64,000 nt of DNA from NCBI RefSeq assembly GCF_002234535.1, contig NZ_CP022521.1:2294001-2358000 (forward strand). Reading direction: 5' to 3'. The first letter of the stretch is position 1. The number at the start of each line of letters is the position of its first letter. This document shows, piece by piece, positions 45,817 to 55,642 of this stretch. The translations under genes and the position numbers were made by a program. The DNA comes from Actinoalloteichus hoggarensis. GTDB taxonomy: Bacteria; Actinomycetota; Actinomycetes; Mycobacteriales; Pseudonocardiaceae. A model generated the notes under the pieces. The model searched no databases and was not told the DNA's origin. It was given only the letters and a program-made list of their open reading frames with translations.

Positions 45817-47058
45817 ATGCCCGCATCCGTTCGCACGACCGGGACCGTCGTCACCGGCATCGGCGTGGTCGCCCCCACGGGCCTCGGCGTCGAGGCGCAC
45901 TGGCAGGCGGTGCTGGCCGGGAAGTCCGGGATCAGCCGGATCAGCCGCTTCGACCCGTCGCCCTACCCGGTCAAACTGGCGGGCCAGGTGCCGGGGTTCG
46001 TGGCCAAGGAGCACGTCCCCGGCAGGCTGATCCCGCAGACCGACCACTGGACACACCTGGGGCTGGCCGCGGCGCAGGCCGCGCTCGACGACGCGAGAGT
46101 GGTGCCCGCCGAGCTGCCCGAGTACGAGATGGCGGTCGTCACGGCGGGCTCCTCCGGCGGCACCGAGTTCGGCCAGCACGAGATGGAACGGCTCTACCAG
46201 AACGGCCCGTCCTGGGTCGGCGCCTATCAGTCCATCGCCTGGTTCTACGCCGCGACCACAGGACAGGTCTCCATCCGACACGGGATGCGCGGCTCCTGCG
46301 GCGTGGTGTGCAACGAGCAGGCGGGCGGCATCGACGCCGTCGGACAGGCACGCAGGCTGCTGCGCTCCGACGCGAGCCTGGTGGTCAGCGGCGGCACCGA
46401 CGCCTCCCTGTGCCCGTACGGCCTCGTCGCGCAGCTCGCCACCGGGCGGCTGTCCAGCAGCGAGGACCCGGACCGGGCCTACCTGCCCTTCGACGTCGAC
46501 GCCGCGGGCTACCTCCCTGGTGAGGGCGGCGCGATCCTGATCATGGAGCGCGCCGAGGCCGCCCGCGGACGCGGCGTCGGCGGCGGATACGGCTCGATCC
46601 TCGGCTACGCGGCCGGCTTCGACCCGCCCCCGGACTCGACCCGGCCGCCCGTCCTGCGTCGCACCATCGAGCGGGCGATCGCCGACGCCGGCCTGACGCC
46701 CGCCGACGTCGACGTGGTCTTCGCCGACGCCGCAGGCGACCGCGAGGCGGATCTGGCCGAGGCCGCCGCCATCACCGCGGTGTTCGGCGCCAAGGCGGTC
46801 CCGGTGACCGCCCCCAAGACGCTGACCGGACGCCTCTACGGCGGCGGCGGATCTCTGGACGTGGCCACCGCCCTGCTCGCCCTGCGCGAAGGGGTCATCC
46901 CCTTCACCGCGGGTCCCAGCAGGCTCGCGCCCGGCATCGACATCGACCTGGTCCTGGGGCAGCCCAGGAGCACGCCGCTGCGGGCCGCGCTGGTCCTCGC
47001 CAGGGGATACGGCGGATTCAATGCCGCGCTCGTGCTCGGCCGCGGCATGGACGACTGA
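45817..47058 (+). CDS. Type II PKS ketosynthase beta subunit (chain length factor)
   Basis: 413 residues. Same fold as KS-alpha, but the active Cys position is Gln168 in VVCNEQAGG, the CLF hallmark associated with malonyl-ACP decarboxylation and priming. The terminal GYGGFNAALVL is typical. ATG 45817 has GAGGAAGG 8 bp upstream; the open frame extends 5' out of phase with homology. It partners the preceding KS-alpha and sets chain length. Confidence 0.97.
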   Translation: MPASVRTTGTVVTGIGVVAPTGLGVEAHWQAVLAGKSGISRISRFDPSPYPVKLAGQVPGFVAKEHVPGRLIPQTDHWTHLGLAAAQAALDDARVVPAELPEYEMAVVTAGSSGGTEFGQHEMERLYQNGPSWVGAYQSIAWFYAATTGQVSIRHGMRGSCGVVCNEQAGGIDAVGQARRLLRSDASLVVSGGTDASLCPYGLVAQLATGRLSSSEDPDRAYLPFDVDAAGYLPGEGGAILIMERAEAARGRGVGGGYGSILGYAAGFDPPPDSTRPPVLRRTIERAIADAGLTPADVDVVFADAAGDREADLAEAAAITAVFGAKAVPVTAPKTLTGRLYGGGGSLDVATALLALREGVIPFTAGPSRLAPGIDIDLVLGQPRSTPLRAALVLARGYGGFNAALVLGRGMDD

Positions 47059-47115
47059 CGCGGGAGCGCACCATCGCGACCGTTTTCGACCAGCACACAC
47101 GGGAAGGAGACCCGG

Positions 47116-47848
<733 letters not shown>

Positions 47849-47876
47849 GTGGATCGAACCTGAGTGGAGGTACGCG

Positions 47877-48338
47877 GTGTTACAGGTGCTCCTGCCGCTG
47901 GTGCTCTTAGCCAACGGCCTGTCGGCGGGCGTGTTGGTCGGAACACAGCTCGGCGGCTGGCCGTTGCTGGCGGCGCTGCCGCCTGGCCGCTACGTCCACG
48001 CGCATGCCTTCTTCTCCACTCGCTACGACCCCTTCATGCCGATATGTCTGGTTCTCACGGTGCTCATCGACGGGGTGCTGCTCGTCGTGGCGCCCACTCC
48101 GGTGCTGCGGCTGCTCTGCGCGCTGGCGGCGTTGCTCGCCCTGGGCACCGTGCTCATCTCGCTGATCAAGAACGTCCCCGTCAACAAGTGGATCCAGCGG
48201 CTCGACCCGGAGAACCTGCCCGCCGACTTCGACCGGGTCGACCCGCGGCGGACCTGGGGCGGCTGGAACCGCACGCGCAGCACGCTGGCGGTCTCCGCGC
48301 TGCTGGTCAACTGCCTTGTCGCCGGGCTGCTCCTCTGA
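47877..48338 (+). CDS. DUF1772/anthrone-oxygenase-like membrane protein (copy 2)
   Basis: 153 residues, four membrane helices. [26 protein letters not shown] and the [20 protein letters not shown] loop align with copy 1 at 20047. GTG 47877 has GTGGAGG 7 bp upstream. Embedded between aromatase and SDR genes in the core operon, which supports a role close to early anthrone/quinone oxidation. Confidence 0.85.
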   Translation: MLQVLLPLVLLANGLSAGVLVGTQLGGWPLLAALPPGRYVHAHAFFSTRYDPFMPICLVLTVLIDGVLLVVAPTPVLRLLCALAALLALGTVLISLIKNVPVNKWIQRLDPENLPADFDRVDPRRTWGGWNRTRSTLAVSALLVNCLVAGLLL

Positions 48339-48375
48339 CCACGTCGATCTTCGCGTACACCACGAGAGGAACATG

Positions 48376-49128
48376 ATGGACCTCAATCTCAAGGGCAAGA
48401 AGGCACTGGTGACCGGTGGCACCCGTGGCGTCGGTCGAGGGGTGGTGCTGGCGCTGGCGAAGGCCGGTGTCGACGTGGTCACCTGCCACCGCCAGGAGAG
48501 CGAGGCGGTCGCCTCCCTCGAACGGGAGCTCAAGGAGATCGGCGGCAACCACCGCGTCGTGCTGGCCGACCTCGCCGAGCCCACCCAGATCGCCGAGCTG
48601 CTGGACGAGGCGGGCAAGCACCTCGGGCATCTCGACCTGGTCGTGAACAACGCGGGCGCGATCAGCCACGTCCCCTACGGCGACCTGGACCTCGCCGAAT
48701 GGCGCCGGGTCATCGACACCAACCTCACGGCGTCGCACCTGGTCATCCAGCACGCGCTGCCGCTGCTGAGCGAGGGCGCCTCGGTGATCAGCATCGGCTC
48801 GAAGTCCTCCGAGGTGGGCATCCCCCTGCGGGCGCACTACACGGCGACCAAGGCGGCGCTGCGCGGGCTGAGCCGATCGCTGGCCAAGGAGTTCGGCAAG
48901 AAGGGCTATCGCTTCAACGTCCTGGCACTCGGCGTCATCGAGACCGAGGCACTGCATGCGATGCCCGCCGAGCAGCGCGAGCTGATGGTGCAGCGGTACA
49001 GCGACAAGACCGCCCTCGGCAGGCTCGGCAAGCCCGAGGAGGTCGCGGGGGCAGTCCTCTGGCTGGCAAGCGACCTGTCCCGTTACGTCACCGGCGCCAC
49101 GATCCACGTCGACGGAGGAATCTCCTGA
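48376..49128 (+). CDS. SDR family ketoreductase-like enzyme in core operon
   Basis: 250 residues. TGGTRGVG near residue 12, NNAGAISHV, catalytic YTATK, and [11 protein letters not shown]-type C-terminus (here [11 protein letters not shown]). ATG 48376 is chosen because AGAGGA is 5 bp upstream; the ATG one codon earlier is too close. Similar to the SDR at 17048, including the coupling of its stop to a small alpha/beta-barrel gene (TGATG). In pradimicin-type pathways an SDR here acts as polyketide ketoreductase. Confidence 0.9.
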   Translation: MDLNLKGKKALVTGGTRGVGRGVVLALAKAGVDVVTCHRQESEAVASLERELKEIGGNHRVVLADLAEPTQIAELLDEAGKHLGHLDLVVNNAGAISHVPYGDLDLAEWRRVIDTNLTASHLVIQHALPLLSEGASVISIGSKSSEVGIPLRAHYTATKAALRGLSRSLAKEFGKKGYRFNVLALGVIETEALHAMPAEQRELMVQRYSDKTALGRLGKPEEVAGAVLWLASDLSRYVTGATIHVDGGIS

Positions 49129-49475
49129 TGTCTGAGTCCACTTTTCGCGTGATGCTTCGGATGCAGATCAAGCCCGGCATGGAGCAGGACTTCGAGCGAG
49201 TCTGGCTCGAGGTCGGGGACTCCGTCACCTCGCATCCCGCCAACCTCGGCCAATGGCTGTCGCGCAGCGACGAGGAGGGCGTCTACTACATCGTCAGCGA
49301 CTGGGTCAGCGAGCCGCGTTTCCGTGAGTTCGAGACCAGCGACCGTCACCTTCAGCACCGGCAGCAACTGCATCCCTACCGGTCCGGAGGCTCCATGACC
49401 ACCATGCACGTCGTGGCCCACCTGGTGGGCGAGGGCGCCGATGTGACACATCGGGAGTGGGAGGCCGCTCGATGA
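49128..49475 (+). CDS. Antibiotic biosynthesis monooxygenase (ABM) 1
   Basis: 115 residues, ferredoxin-like alpha/beta fold. FRVMLRMQIKPGMEQDFERVW and GVYYIVSDWVSEPRFREFE match ABM/PdmH-like cofactor-free monooxygenases that oxidise anthrones to quinones. Start overlaps the SDR stop (TGATG) and its own stop overlaps the next gene (ATGA). In pradimicin biosynthesis such an enzyme works in a complex with cyclases. Confidence 0.87.
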   Translation: MSESTFRVMLRMQIKPGMEQDFERVWLEVGDSVTSHPANLGQWLSRSDEEGVYYIVSDWVSEPRFREFETSDRHLQHRQQLHPYRSGGSMTTMHVVAHLVGEGADVTHREWEAAR

Positions 49476-49774
49476 CAGGGGAGGTGCGGGTCCTCGTCTA
49501 TCACGCAGCCGAGGACCCCGCCGCCATCGAGGAGGCCTATCACCAGGCGAGCAACCGACTTCAGGGCGTTCCCGGACTCCGCGGCAACGAGCTGCTGCGG
49601 TCCGTGCACGACCAGAACGGGTTCGTGGTGGCCAGCTCCTGGGAGAGCCTGGAGGCGTTCCAGGCCTGGGAGCAGGGCGCGACGCATCGAGACAGCACCG
49701 CGCCGCTGCGGCCCTTCCGCGACACCCGACTGCCGGTGCCCTTCGCGATCTATCAGGTGGCGGCGGCGTACTAG
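49472..49774 (+). CDS. Antibiotic biosynthesis monooxygenase (ABM) 2
   Basis: 100 residues. VRVLVYHAAEDPAAIEEAYHQAS, GLRGNELLRSVHDQNGFVVASSWESLEAFQAWE are typical ABM-domain features. ATG 49472 overlaps the stop of ABM 1; an ATG five codons earlier is less likely. Probable partner of ABM 1 in quinone formation. Sequence similarity between the two is low, so they are not a recent duplication. Confidence 0.87.
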   Translation: MTGEVRVLVYHAAEDPAAIEEAYHQASNRLQGVPGLRGNELLRSVHDQNGFVVASSWESLEAFQAWEQGATHRDSTAPLRPFRDTRLPVPFAIYQVAAAY

Positions 49775-49817
49775 TCCGCTCGATCTTCATCGCTGTAGCT
49801 CTTGGGACGGGGGCACG

Positions 49818-51533
49818 ATGACCAGCACCTGGAAGCAGACGACCCGTGCGGCCTCGACGGCCGGGACGGAGTCCGACTGGTTCCACTGCCGAGGCTGTCA
49901 CACGTTGATCTACCGCAGGCGCTTCGACAGACTGGGCCAGGTCTGCCCGGAGTGCGGGCGACACGGCCCGCTCACCGCCCGGCAACGGATCGACCAGCTC
50001 TTCGACGTCGGAACGGTGAAACCCGTCGACCTCCCGGCCACGGTCGACGATCCCCTCACCTTCACCGACCTGGTGCCCTATTCGCAGCGGCTGGCCACCG
50101 CGCGGCGAGACACCGGCCTCGACGACGCGGTGACGGTGGTACACGCCAGTCTGCGGGGGCATCAGGTCGTCGCGGCGATCATGGACTTCCGCTTCCTCGG
50201 CGGAAGCCTGGGCACGGCGGCGGGTGAGGCGATCACCCGTGCCGCCGAGACCGCCCTCGAACAGGGGTGCCCTCTCCTGCTGATCACCGCCTCCGGCGGC
50301 GCCCGCATGCAGGAGGGGGCACTGTCGTTGATGCAGATGGCCAAGACGAGCAACGCCATCGCGGCGCTGGGCGAGGCGGGGCTGCTGACCATCAGCCTGA
50401 TCACCGACCCGACCTACGGCGGCGTGGCGGCGTCCTTCGCCACCCTCTCGGATCTCATCATCGCCGAGCCGGGCGCGCGGATGGGTTTCGCCGGGCCACG
50501 CGTGATCGAGCAGACGATCAGGCAGCGTCTCCCGGAGGGGTTCCAGACGGCCGAGTTCCTCCGATCGCACGGTCTCATCGATGACGTCCGCCCACGCTCC
50601 GAACTGCCGCACGTCTTGGACGTGCTGCTCTCGAGCAGCACGCCGGTCGCGGCCGACTGGGGAGCCGAGCACGTCGACCCGGTCACGACCGACGTCGACC
50701 GGCTGGCGGGCCGGGAGATCGGCGCGCTCGTCGCCACCGCACGCCACCTGCGGCGGCCGACGACCCTCGATCACATGGCGTACTGGATGGACGGATTCAT
50801 CGAGCTCCACGGCGATCGGCGGGGCGCGGACTGCCCGGCCGTCGTCGGCGGCATCGGGCTGCTGGAGGGCCTGCCCGTCGTGGTCATCGGACACCAGAAG
50901 GGCCACACCACGGCCGAGATGGTGCGCCGAGGCTTCGGGATGCCCTCGCCCGCCGGCTATCGCAAGGCGATCCGGCTCATGCGGCTCGCGGCCAGGATGG
51001 GTGTCCCGGTGGTCACGCTCGTGGACACCCCTGGCGCGGACCCCGGCCTGGCGGCCGAGGAGAACAACCAGGCCGGGGCCATCGCCGAGTGCCTCCGGGT
51101 GATCGGCGGCCTGCCCGTCCCCGTGGTCAGCGTGATCACGGGAGAGGGCGGCAGCGGCGGTGCGATCGCCCTCGCCGCGGGCGACCGGGTGCTGCTCAGC
51201 GAGAACGCCATCTATTCGGTGATCAGCCCCGAAGGCTGCGCCGCGATCCTCTGGAAGAGCCCGGAGGCCGCCTCGACGGCGGCGGCCGCCCTCTGGCTCG
51301 ACGCCGCGTCGCTGCTGCGTCTCGGCGTCGTCGACGGGGTCGTCCCCGAGCCGCCGGGCGGGGCCCACCACGACCCGGCCGCCGCGGCGGAGACCGTGCG
51401 GGACGCGGTGATCTGTGCGGTACGCGAGCTGCGCGGACGGGACGGCGCCGAGCTCGTCGCCGAGCGGCGACGGAGGTTCCGGCGCTTCGGAGTCGCCTCG
51501 GCGGCCAACGACGTGAAGGAGATCCGGAAATGA
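49818..51533 (+). CDS. Acetyl-CoA carboxylase carboxyltransferase, fused beta-alpha subunits
   Basis: 571 residues. N-terminal AccD-like part with a zinc ribbon (CRGC ... CPEC, residues ~24-47) and GGARMQEGALSLMQM; C-terminal AccA-like part (from ~300) with LVDTPGADPG and GEGGSGGAIALA. The fusion of beta and alpha subunits is a compact single-chain transferase often found in aromatic PKS clusters. It transfers carboxyl from biotin to acetyl-CoA to give malonyl-CoA extender. Stop overlaps the BCCP start (ATGA). Confidence 0.93.
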   Translation: MTSTWKQTTRAASTAGTESDWFHCRGCHTLIYRRRFDRLGQVCPECGRHGPLTARQRIDQLFDVGTVKPVDLPATVDDPLTFTDLVPYSQRLATARRDTGLDDAVTVVHASLRGHQVVAAIMDFRFLGGSLGTAAGEAITRAAETALEQGCPLLLITASGGARMQEGALSLMQMAKTSNAIAALGEAGLLTISLITDPTYGGVAASFATLSDLIIAEPGARMGFAGPRVIEQTIRQRLPEGFQTAEFLRSHGLIDDVRPRSELPHVLDVLLSSSTPVAADWGAEHVDPVTTDVDRLAGREIGALVATARHLRRPTTLDHMAYWMDGFIELHGDRRGADCPAVVGGIGLLEGLPVVVIGHQKGHTTAEMVRRGFGMPSPAGYRKAIRLMRLAARMGVPVVTLVDTPGADPGLAAEENNQAGAIAECLRVIGGLPVPVVSVITGEGGSGGAIALAAGDRVLLSENAIYSVISPEGCAAILWKSPEAASTAAAALWLDAASLLRLGVVDGVVPEPPGGAHHDPAAAAETVRDAVICAVRELRGRDGAELVAERRRRFRRFGVASAANDVKEIRK

Positions 51534-52078
51534 CCGGCGTAGAGGTCCACCCGCCGAGGAACGGACAGTCGCTCGGCGACGAGAGCCCGATGGACCGGGC
51601 GGTGGCCGCGCTCGGAGCCCAGGACGCGCTGGAGCTCCTGTGCCGCAGCGTGTCCGACGTCGTGCGCACGACCCCGCAGCACCCGATGCGGGTCAACGTC
51701 CGCTTCGGCTGTGCCAGTGTCGAGGTCGAGTGGCCGGGCGCGGGCTCGGCTCCCGCCGAGGGCGGCACAGCACCGGCGGCCTCGGCCCCCGTCGCGCCCA
51801 CGCAGGCCGTCGAGCCCGACGGCGTCGAGCGGCCGGCCGTCTGCGCGCCGCTGGTGGGCACCTTCTATCGAGCCGAGGAGCCCGGCGCCCGACCCTTCGT
51901 CGAGGTCGGCGACGTCGTCGAGCCGGGCCAGCAGGTCGGGATCATGGAGGCGATGAAGCTCATGAACCCGATCCTCACCGAACATCGCGGACGGGTCGTC
52001 GAGGTGGTCGTCGCCGACGGCCAGCCGGTGGAGTACGGCCAGGCCCTGGTGCTCCTGGAGCACTTGGAGGAGGAGTGA
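51530..52078 (+). CDS. Biotin carboxyl carrier protein of acetyl-CoA carboxylase
   Basis: 182 residues. Biotinyl domain at the C-terminus with Lys143 in MEAMKLMN; Ala/Pro/Val-rich linker (~70-105) before it; N-terminal part is helical. It shuttles carboxylated biotin between the biotin carboxylase and the fused transferase encoded on either side. Confidence 0.94.
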   Translation: MTGVEVHPPRNGQSLGDESPMDRAVAALGAQDALELLCRSVSDVVRTTPQHPMRVNVRFGCASVEVEWPGAGSAPAEGGTAPAASAPVAPTQAVEPDGVERPAVCAPLVGTFYRAEEPGARPFVEVGDVVEPGQQVGIMEAMKLMNPILTEHRGRVVEVVVADGQPVEYGQALVLLEHLEEE

Positions 52079-52083
52079 GCAGC

Positions 52084-53502
52084 ATGCCGGACCCGGTTCG
52101 AGAGGTCGCGACGCAGGACAGACCGTTCGACACCGTCCTGATCGCGAACCGGGGGGAGATCGCGCTGCGGGTGGTGCGGACCTGCCGCGAGATGGGCATC
52201 CGATCGGTGGTGGTGCACTCCACGGCGGATCGGGACTCCGCCGCCGTGCTGGCCGCGGACGAGTCGGTGCAGATCGGGCCTGCCGCGCCCAAGCGGAGCT
52301 ACCTGTTCGCCCCGGCGATCATCGAGGCGGCGCTGCAGACGGGGGCGCAGGCGGTGCATCCGGGTTACGGGTTTCTTTCCGAGGACCCGGACTTCGCGGA
52401 GATCTGTGCGCGTAACGACCTGGTCTTCGTCGGCCCGCGACCCGAGGTCGTGTCCCGACTCGGGGACAAGGCGCTGGCCCGATCCCTGATGTCCGACGCG
52501 GGACTGCCGGTGCTGCCCGGCACGATCGAGCCGGTGCGCAGCGCAGGCGAGGTGGTCGAGGAGGCGAACCGGATCGGCCTGCCGCTGATCATCAAGGCGG
52601 CGGCGGGCGGCGGCGGCCGCGGCATGGCGGTGGTGCGGGAGTGGGCGGAGCTGCTGCCGACCTACCGGACGACCAGGGCGGCGGCCCGGGCGGTGTTCGG
52701 CGACGAGCGGGTCTACCTCGAACGCTTCTGGGAGAAGGCCAGGCACGTCGAGGTGCAGATCATCGCCGACGAGCACGGCAACGTGGTGCATCTGGGGGAG
52801 CGGGACTGCTCGGTGCAGCGCAGGCACCAGAAGCTCGTCGAGGAGAGTCCGGCGCCGGGGCTCAGCCGGGATCTGGCTCGCAGGCTCGCCGAGCACGCCG
52901 TGCGGGGAGCGCGTGCCGCCGGGTACACCGGCGCCGGGACCTTCGAGTTCCTGGTGGACGGTGACGAGGCGGCTTTCATCGAGGTCAACTGCCGTATCCA
53001 GGTCGAACATCCGGTGACAGAGGCGGTGACCGGCATCGACCTCGTCCGCGAGCAGCTGCGGGTGGCCGCGGGGATGCCGTTGTCGTTCGCCCAGGACGAC
53101 GTGGAGCTGCGCGGCGTCGCGGTGGAGTGCCGGGTCAACGCCGAGGACCCGGCCCGCGACTTCGCCCCCTGTCCCGGTGAGCTGAGCGAGTTCGTCCCGC
53201 CGGGCGGCCAGTTCGTCCGGGTCGACACCGGGGCCTACCCGGGGTGGCGCGTTCCGCCGGACTACGACTCGCTGCTCGCGAAGGTGATCGCCTGGGCACC
53301 GGATCGGCCGCAGGCGTTGGCCAGGATGGATCGAGCGCTGCAGGAGTTCCGCATCCGGGGTCGCGGGGTGCACACGACCAAGGAGCTGCTCCGTGAGGTC
53401 CTGGTCCATCCGAGCTTTCAGCGTGCCGAGCACACGACGTCGTTCCTGGACGAGGAGCAGTCGGCGTCGACGGAGGCCGCGGTGCACGACCGGGCGAGCT
53501 GA
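52084..53502 (+). CDS. Biotin carboxylase subunit of acetyl-CoA carboxylase
   Basis: 472 residues. LIANRGEIALRVVRT start, ATP-grasp loop KAAAGGGGRGM (~175), EVNCRIQVEHPVTE and the C-terminal domain (VNAEDP). In family members MNTRIQVEH is usual, here VNCRIQVEH. ATG 52084 has GGAGGAG upstream spanning the previous stop. Last gene of the core operon. Together with the preceding two genes it gives the cluster its own malonyl-CoA supply. Confidence 0.95.
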   Translation: MPDPVREVATQDRPFDTVLIANRGEIALRVVRTCREMGIRSVVVHSTADRDSAAVLAADESVQIGPAAPKRSYLFAPAIIEAALQTGAQAVHPGYGFLSEDPDFAEICARNDLVFVGPRPEVVSRLGDKALARSLMSDAGLPVLPGTIEPVRSAGEVVEEANRIGLPLIIKAAAGGGGRGMAVVREWAELLPTYRTTRAAARAVFGDERVYLERFWEKARHVEVQIIADEHGNVVHLGERDCSVQRRHQKLVEESPAPGLSRDLARRLAEHAVRGARAAGYTGAGTFEFLVDGDEAAFIEVNCRIQVEHPVTEAVTGIDLVREQLRVAAGMPLSFAQDDVELRGVAVECRVNAEDPARDFAPCPGELSEFVPPGGQFVRVDTGAYPGWRVPPDYDSLLAKVIAWAPDRPQALARMDRALQEFRIRGRGVHTTKELLREVLVHPSFQRAEHTTSFLDEEQSASTEAAVHDRAS

Positions 53503-53569
53503 GCGCCCTCTCCGCTCGCCTGGGCCGTGCGGCGGAGGTGTGGTCACGCCGTGTTCGGGGACGGCTTCG

Positions 53570-54190
53570 TCACCGGATACGGCGTGCCGCGTGCAGCTCC
53601 CGCCATTCCTCCACACCGTCGAGCGACTGGCTGCTGATGTCCTGGAGCAGGCCGCGGACCCACGTCAGCTCGGTCTCCTTCAGGGCGAGCTGGTATTCGT
53701 CCTCCACCAGGAAGAGCCGGGGCAGCGGCGCGCGGTCCTTGTCGCCTTCGCTGCTGAGCCGCAGCTCTTCGCGATCGCGCTCGACCTCCTTCTCCAGCCG
53801 GTGTGCCCGCAGCGCGAGCTGGGCGGCCACGTCGTCGGGGGAGAGCGCCGTCATGAAGGTGAGGCCCGCCGCGAGCAGCGTGTACTCCTTCATGGGAGTG
53901 CTGAGCAGTTCCCGGAGACGCTGTGCCAGTTCTTCGCGACCGTCCTCGGTGATCTCGTAGATCGTCCGTTCCGGCCGGTTGCCCTGCCTGCCGGTGCTCT
54001 GCACGTCGATCAGCTGGGACTTGCGCAGCGTCTCCACCGCGTTGTACAGCGAGCCAAAGTTGATCTTCACTGCGGAGTCGTGATGCTGATCCCGCATGGT
54101 GGTGGCCATCTCGTAGGGATGCATCGGCCGCTGAGCGAGACAGGCCAACACTGCCAGCGTCAACGGGCTGGACGCCCGTCGCTTCGCCAT
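53570..54190 (-). CDS. PadR family transcriptional repressor
   Basis: 206 residues. N-terminal winged helix (LAVLACLAQRPMHPYEMATTMRD, INFGSLYNAVETLRKSQLID, GNRPERTIYEITEDG) followed by a long helical C-terminal domain (class 1 PadR). GGAGGTCCCCC precedes the ATG, and a -10-like TATATT (54219-54224) is on the same strand. Divergent from the FAD monooxygenase at 54384, whose promoter carries two palindromes, so it probably controls that gene and itself. Convergent with the core operon with only 67 bp between stops. Confidence 0.92.
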   Translation of the reverse strand: MAKRRASSPLTLAVLACLAQRPMHPYEMATTMRDQHHDSAVKINFGSLYNAVETLRKSQLIDVQSTGRQGNRPERTIYEITEDGREELAQRLRELLSTPMKEYTLLAAGLTFMTALSPDDVAAQLALRAHRLEKEVERDREELRLSSEGDKDRAPLPRLFLVEDEYQLALKETELTWVRGLLQDISSQSLDGVEEWRELHAARRIR

Positions 54191-54287
54191 GGGGGACCTC
54201 CTGGTTTATTCGTCTAGGAATATACAGCCATCGTGGTGGTTGTGCACACCCTAAGACATGCCTCCACGGTTCGGCGAACCTCCCGCC

Positions 54288-54304
54288 GTGTCGTGCGATG
54301 ACAC
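54288..54304. promoter_or_regulatory. Inverted repeat between PadR and FAD genes
   Basis: GTGTC / GACAC, 5-bp arms with 7-bp spacer, in the divergent promoter region; possible weak operator. Confidence 0.3.
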
Positions 54305-54318
54305 AACTCTGCCGTCAG

Positions 54319-54376
54319 AATGACGTCATTGATGACACTATTCGCTGTTGACTGGGCCGAGTGCTTTAATTAAAGT
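54319..54376 (+). promoter_or_regulatory. Palindromic, probably leaderless promoter of FAD monooxygenase
   Basis: -35 TTGACT (54348-54353), 17-bp spacer, -10 TAAAGT (54371-54376). Transcription should begin at about the ATG (54384), implying a leaderless mRNA; no ribosome site is present. Two perfect 12-bp palindromes occur: AATGACGTCATT (54319-54330) and CTTTAATTAAAG (54364-54375), the latter covering the -10. Likely PadR operators. Confidence 0.6.
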
Positions 54377-54383
54377 ATTTGAT

Positions 54384-55583
54384 ATGGCTAGCGAGACGAG
54401 TTCTGCGCGTAAGCGGGCTATGATCATCGGTTGCGGTGTCGCGGGTCCGGTATTGGCGATGTTCCTTCAGCGAGCCGGCATCGAGGCCGTCGTCTACGAA
54501 GGGCGACCCGAGGCGCGCGACGAGGTCGGCGCTTTCCTGGGAATAGCACCCAACGGTCGAGACGTGCTCGAGACACTGGGAATTCGGGAGGAGGTCGAGG
54601 CCGTCGGCATCCCCAGTCCGAGGATCGCCTTCCTGAATCACAAGGCCCGGGTCCTCGGCCGGAATCCCCAGCCGGTGGTCACCCTCAAGAGAGGCATGCT
54701 CACCAAGGCCGTCCGGGAGGCGGCCGAGCGTCGAGGCATCCAGATCGAGTGGAACAAGCGGTTGGTGGACCTGTCCGAGACCGATCGGGACACCGTCATC
54801 GCGCGGTTCGCCGACGGAAGCTCCGCGGAGGCGGACTTCCTCGTGGGCTGCGACGGAATCCACTCCGAGGTACGGCGGCGGATCCTGCCCGAGGCGCCGC
54901 TGCCCACGTTCACCGGCACGGTCGGCACCGGCGCCTACACTCGCGTTCCCGGCCTCGCCTCGACCGAGGGCACCATGTACATGACCTTCTGCCTCAACGG
55001 TTTCTTCGGCTACCAGGTGACGGACTCCGGCGAGGTGTGCTGGTTCGAGAACTTCCACCAGAAGACCGAGCCCAGCGCGGCCGAGCTGGCGGGGATCTCC
55101 GACGAGTCCTGGCAGCGGAGGCTGCTCGAACTGCATCGGCGCGACCACGACCCGATCCCCGCGATCATCGCGGCGAAGCAGGAGACGATGGTCCGGTACA
55201 CGGTCTCGGAGATGCCGGTGCTGCCCACCTGGCACCGAGGCCGCGTCTGCCTGCTCGGCGACTCGGCCCATGCGATGGGGCCGCACTCGGGACAGGGCGG
55301 CTCGATGGCCCTGGAGGACTGCATCGTGCTGGCCAAGTGCCTGCGCGACATCCCGGACCTCTCCCGGGCCTTCGCGACCTACCAGTCCATCCGCAAGGAG
55401 CGGGTGGAGCACGTCGTCAAGGAGACCCGACGCAACGGCGACCGGAAGGCTCCGCCCGGGTTCTTCGGCAGGATCGGCCGCGACCTCGTGCTGCCCTTCT
55501 TTCTCAAGAACGGCGTCGACCTGTTCACCGAGATCTACCAGCACCACATCGAGTGGGACGAGAAGGTGCTCGTCAACAGCTGA
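54384..55583 (+). CDS. FAD-dependent aromatic monooxygenase, ~400-residue class (paralogue)
   Basis: 399 residues. GCGVAG near residue 15, DG motif LVGCDGIHSEVR, GD motif CLLGDSAHAMGPHSGQGGS. Paralogue of the protein at 9920 with the same C-terminal RDLVLPFFLKNG segment. The start lies at the predicted transcription start. This short flavin monooxygenase class includes candidates for oxidative ring cleavage/rearrangement in xanthone pathways. Control by a dedicated PadR repressor is unusual for a biosynthetic gene and could mean an inducible, ligand-gated step. Confidence 0.9.
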   Translation: MASETSSARKRAMIIGCGVAGPVLAMFLQRAGIEAVVYEGRPEARDEVGAFLGIAPNGRDVLETLGIREEVEAVGIPSPRIAFLNHKARVLGRNPQPVVTLKRGMLTKAVREAAERRGIQIEWNKRLVDLSETDRDTVIARFADGSSAEADFLVGCDGIHSEVRRRILPEAPLPTFTGTVGTGAYTRVPGLASTEGTMYMTFCLNGFFGYQVTDSGEVCWFENFHQKTEPSAAELAGISDESWQRRLLELHRRDHDPIPAIIAAKQETMVRYTVSEMPVLPTWHRGRVCLLGDSAHAMGPHSGQGGSMALEDCIVLAKCLRDIPDLSRAFATYQSIRKERVEHVVKETRRNGDRKAPPGFFGRIGRDLVLPFFLKNGVDLFTEIYQHHIEWDEKVLVNS

Positions 55584-55601
55584 CACGGGCAGTCGCCCCA
55601 G

Positions 55602-55642
55602 AGCCGCCGGTCCTCGCGTCGGGCACGCGGGGCCCGGCGGCT
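55602..55642 (+). terminator. Hairpin terminator after FAD monooxygenase
   Basis: 9-bp perfect arms AGCCGCCGG / CCGGCGGCT with a 23-nt loop, 18 bp after the stop codon. Confidence 0.5.

Noticed and set aside
53503-53569. Bidirectional terminator between the biotin carboxylase and PadR genes
   Set aside because: Only an imperfect inverted repeat is visible and it runs into the PadR coding end; not strong enough to call.
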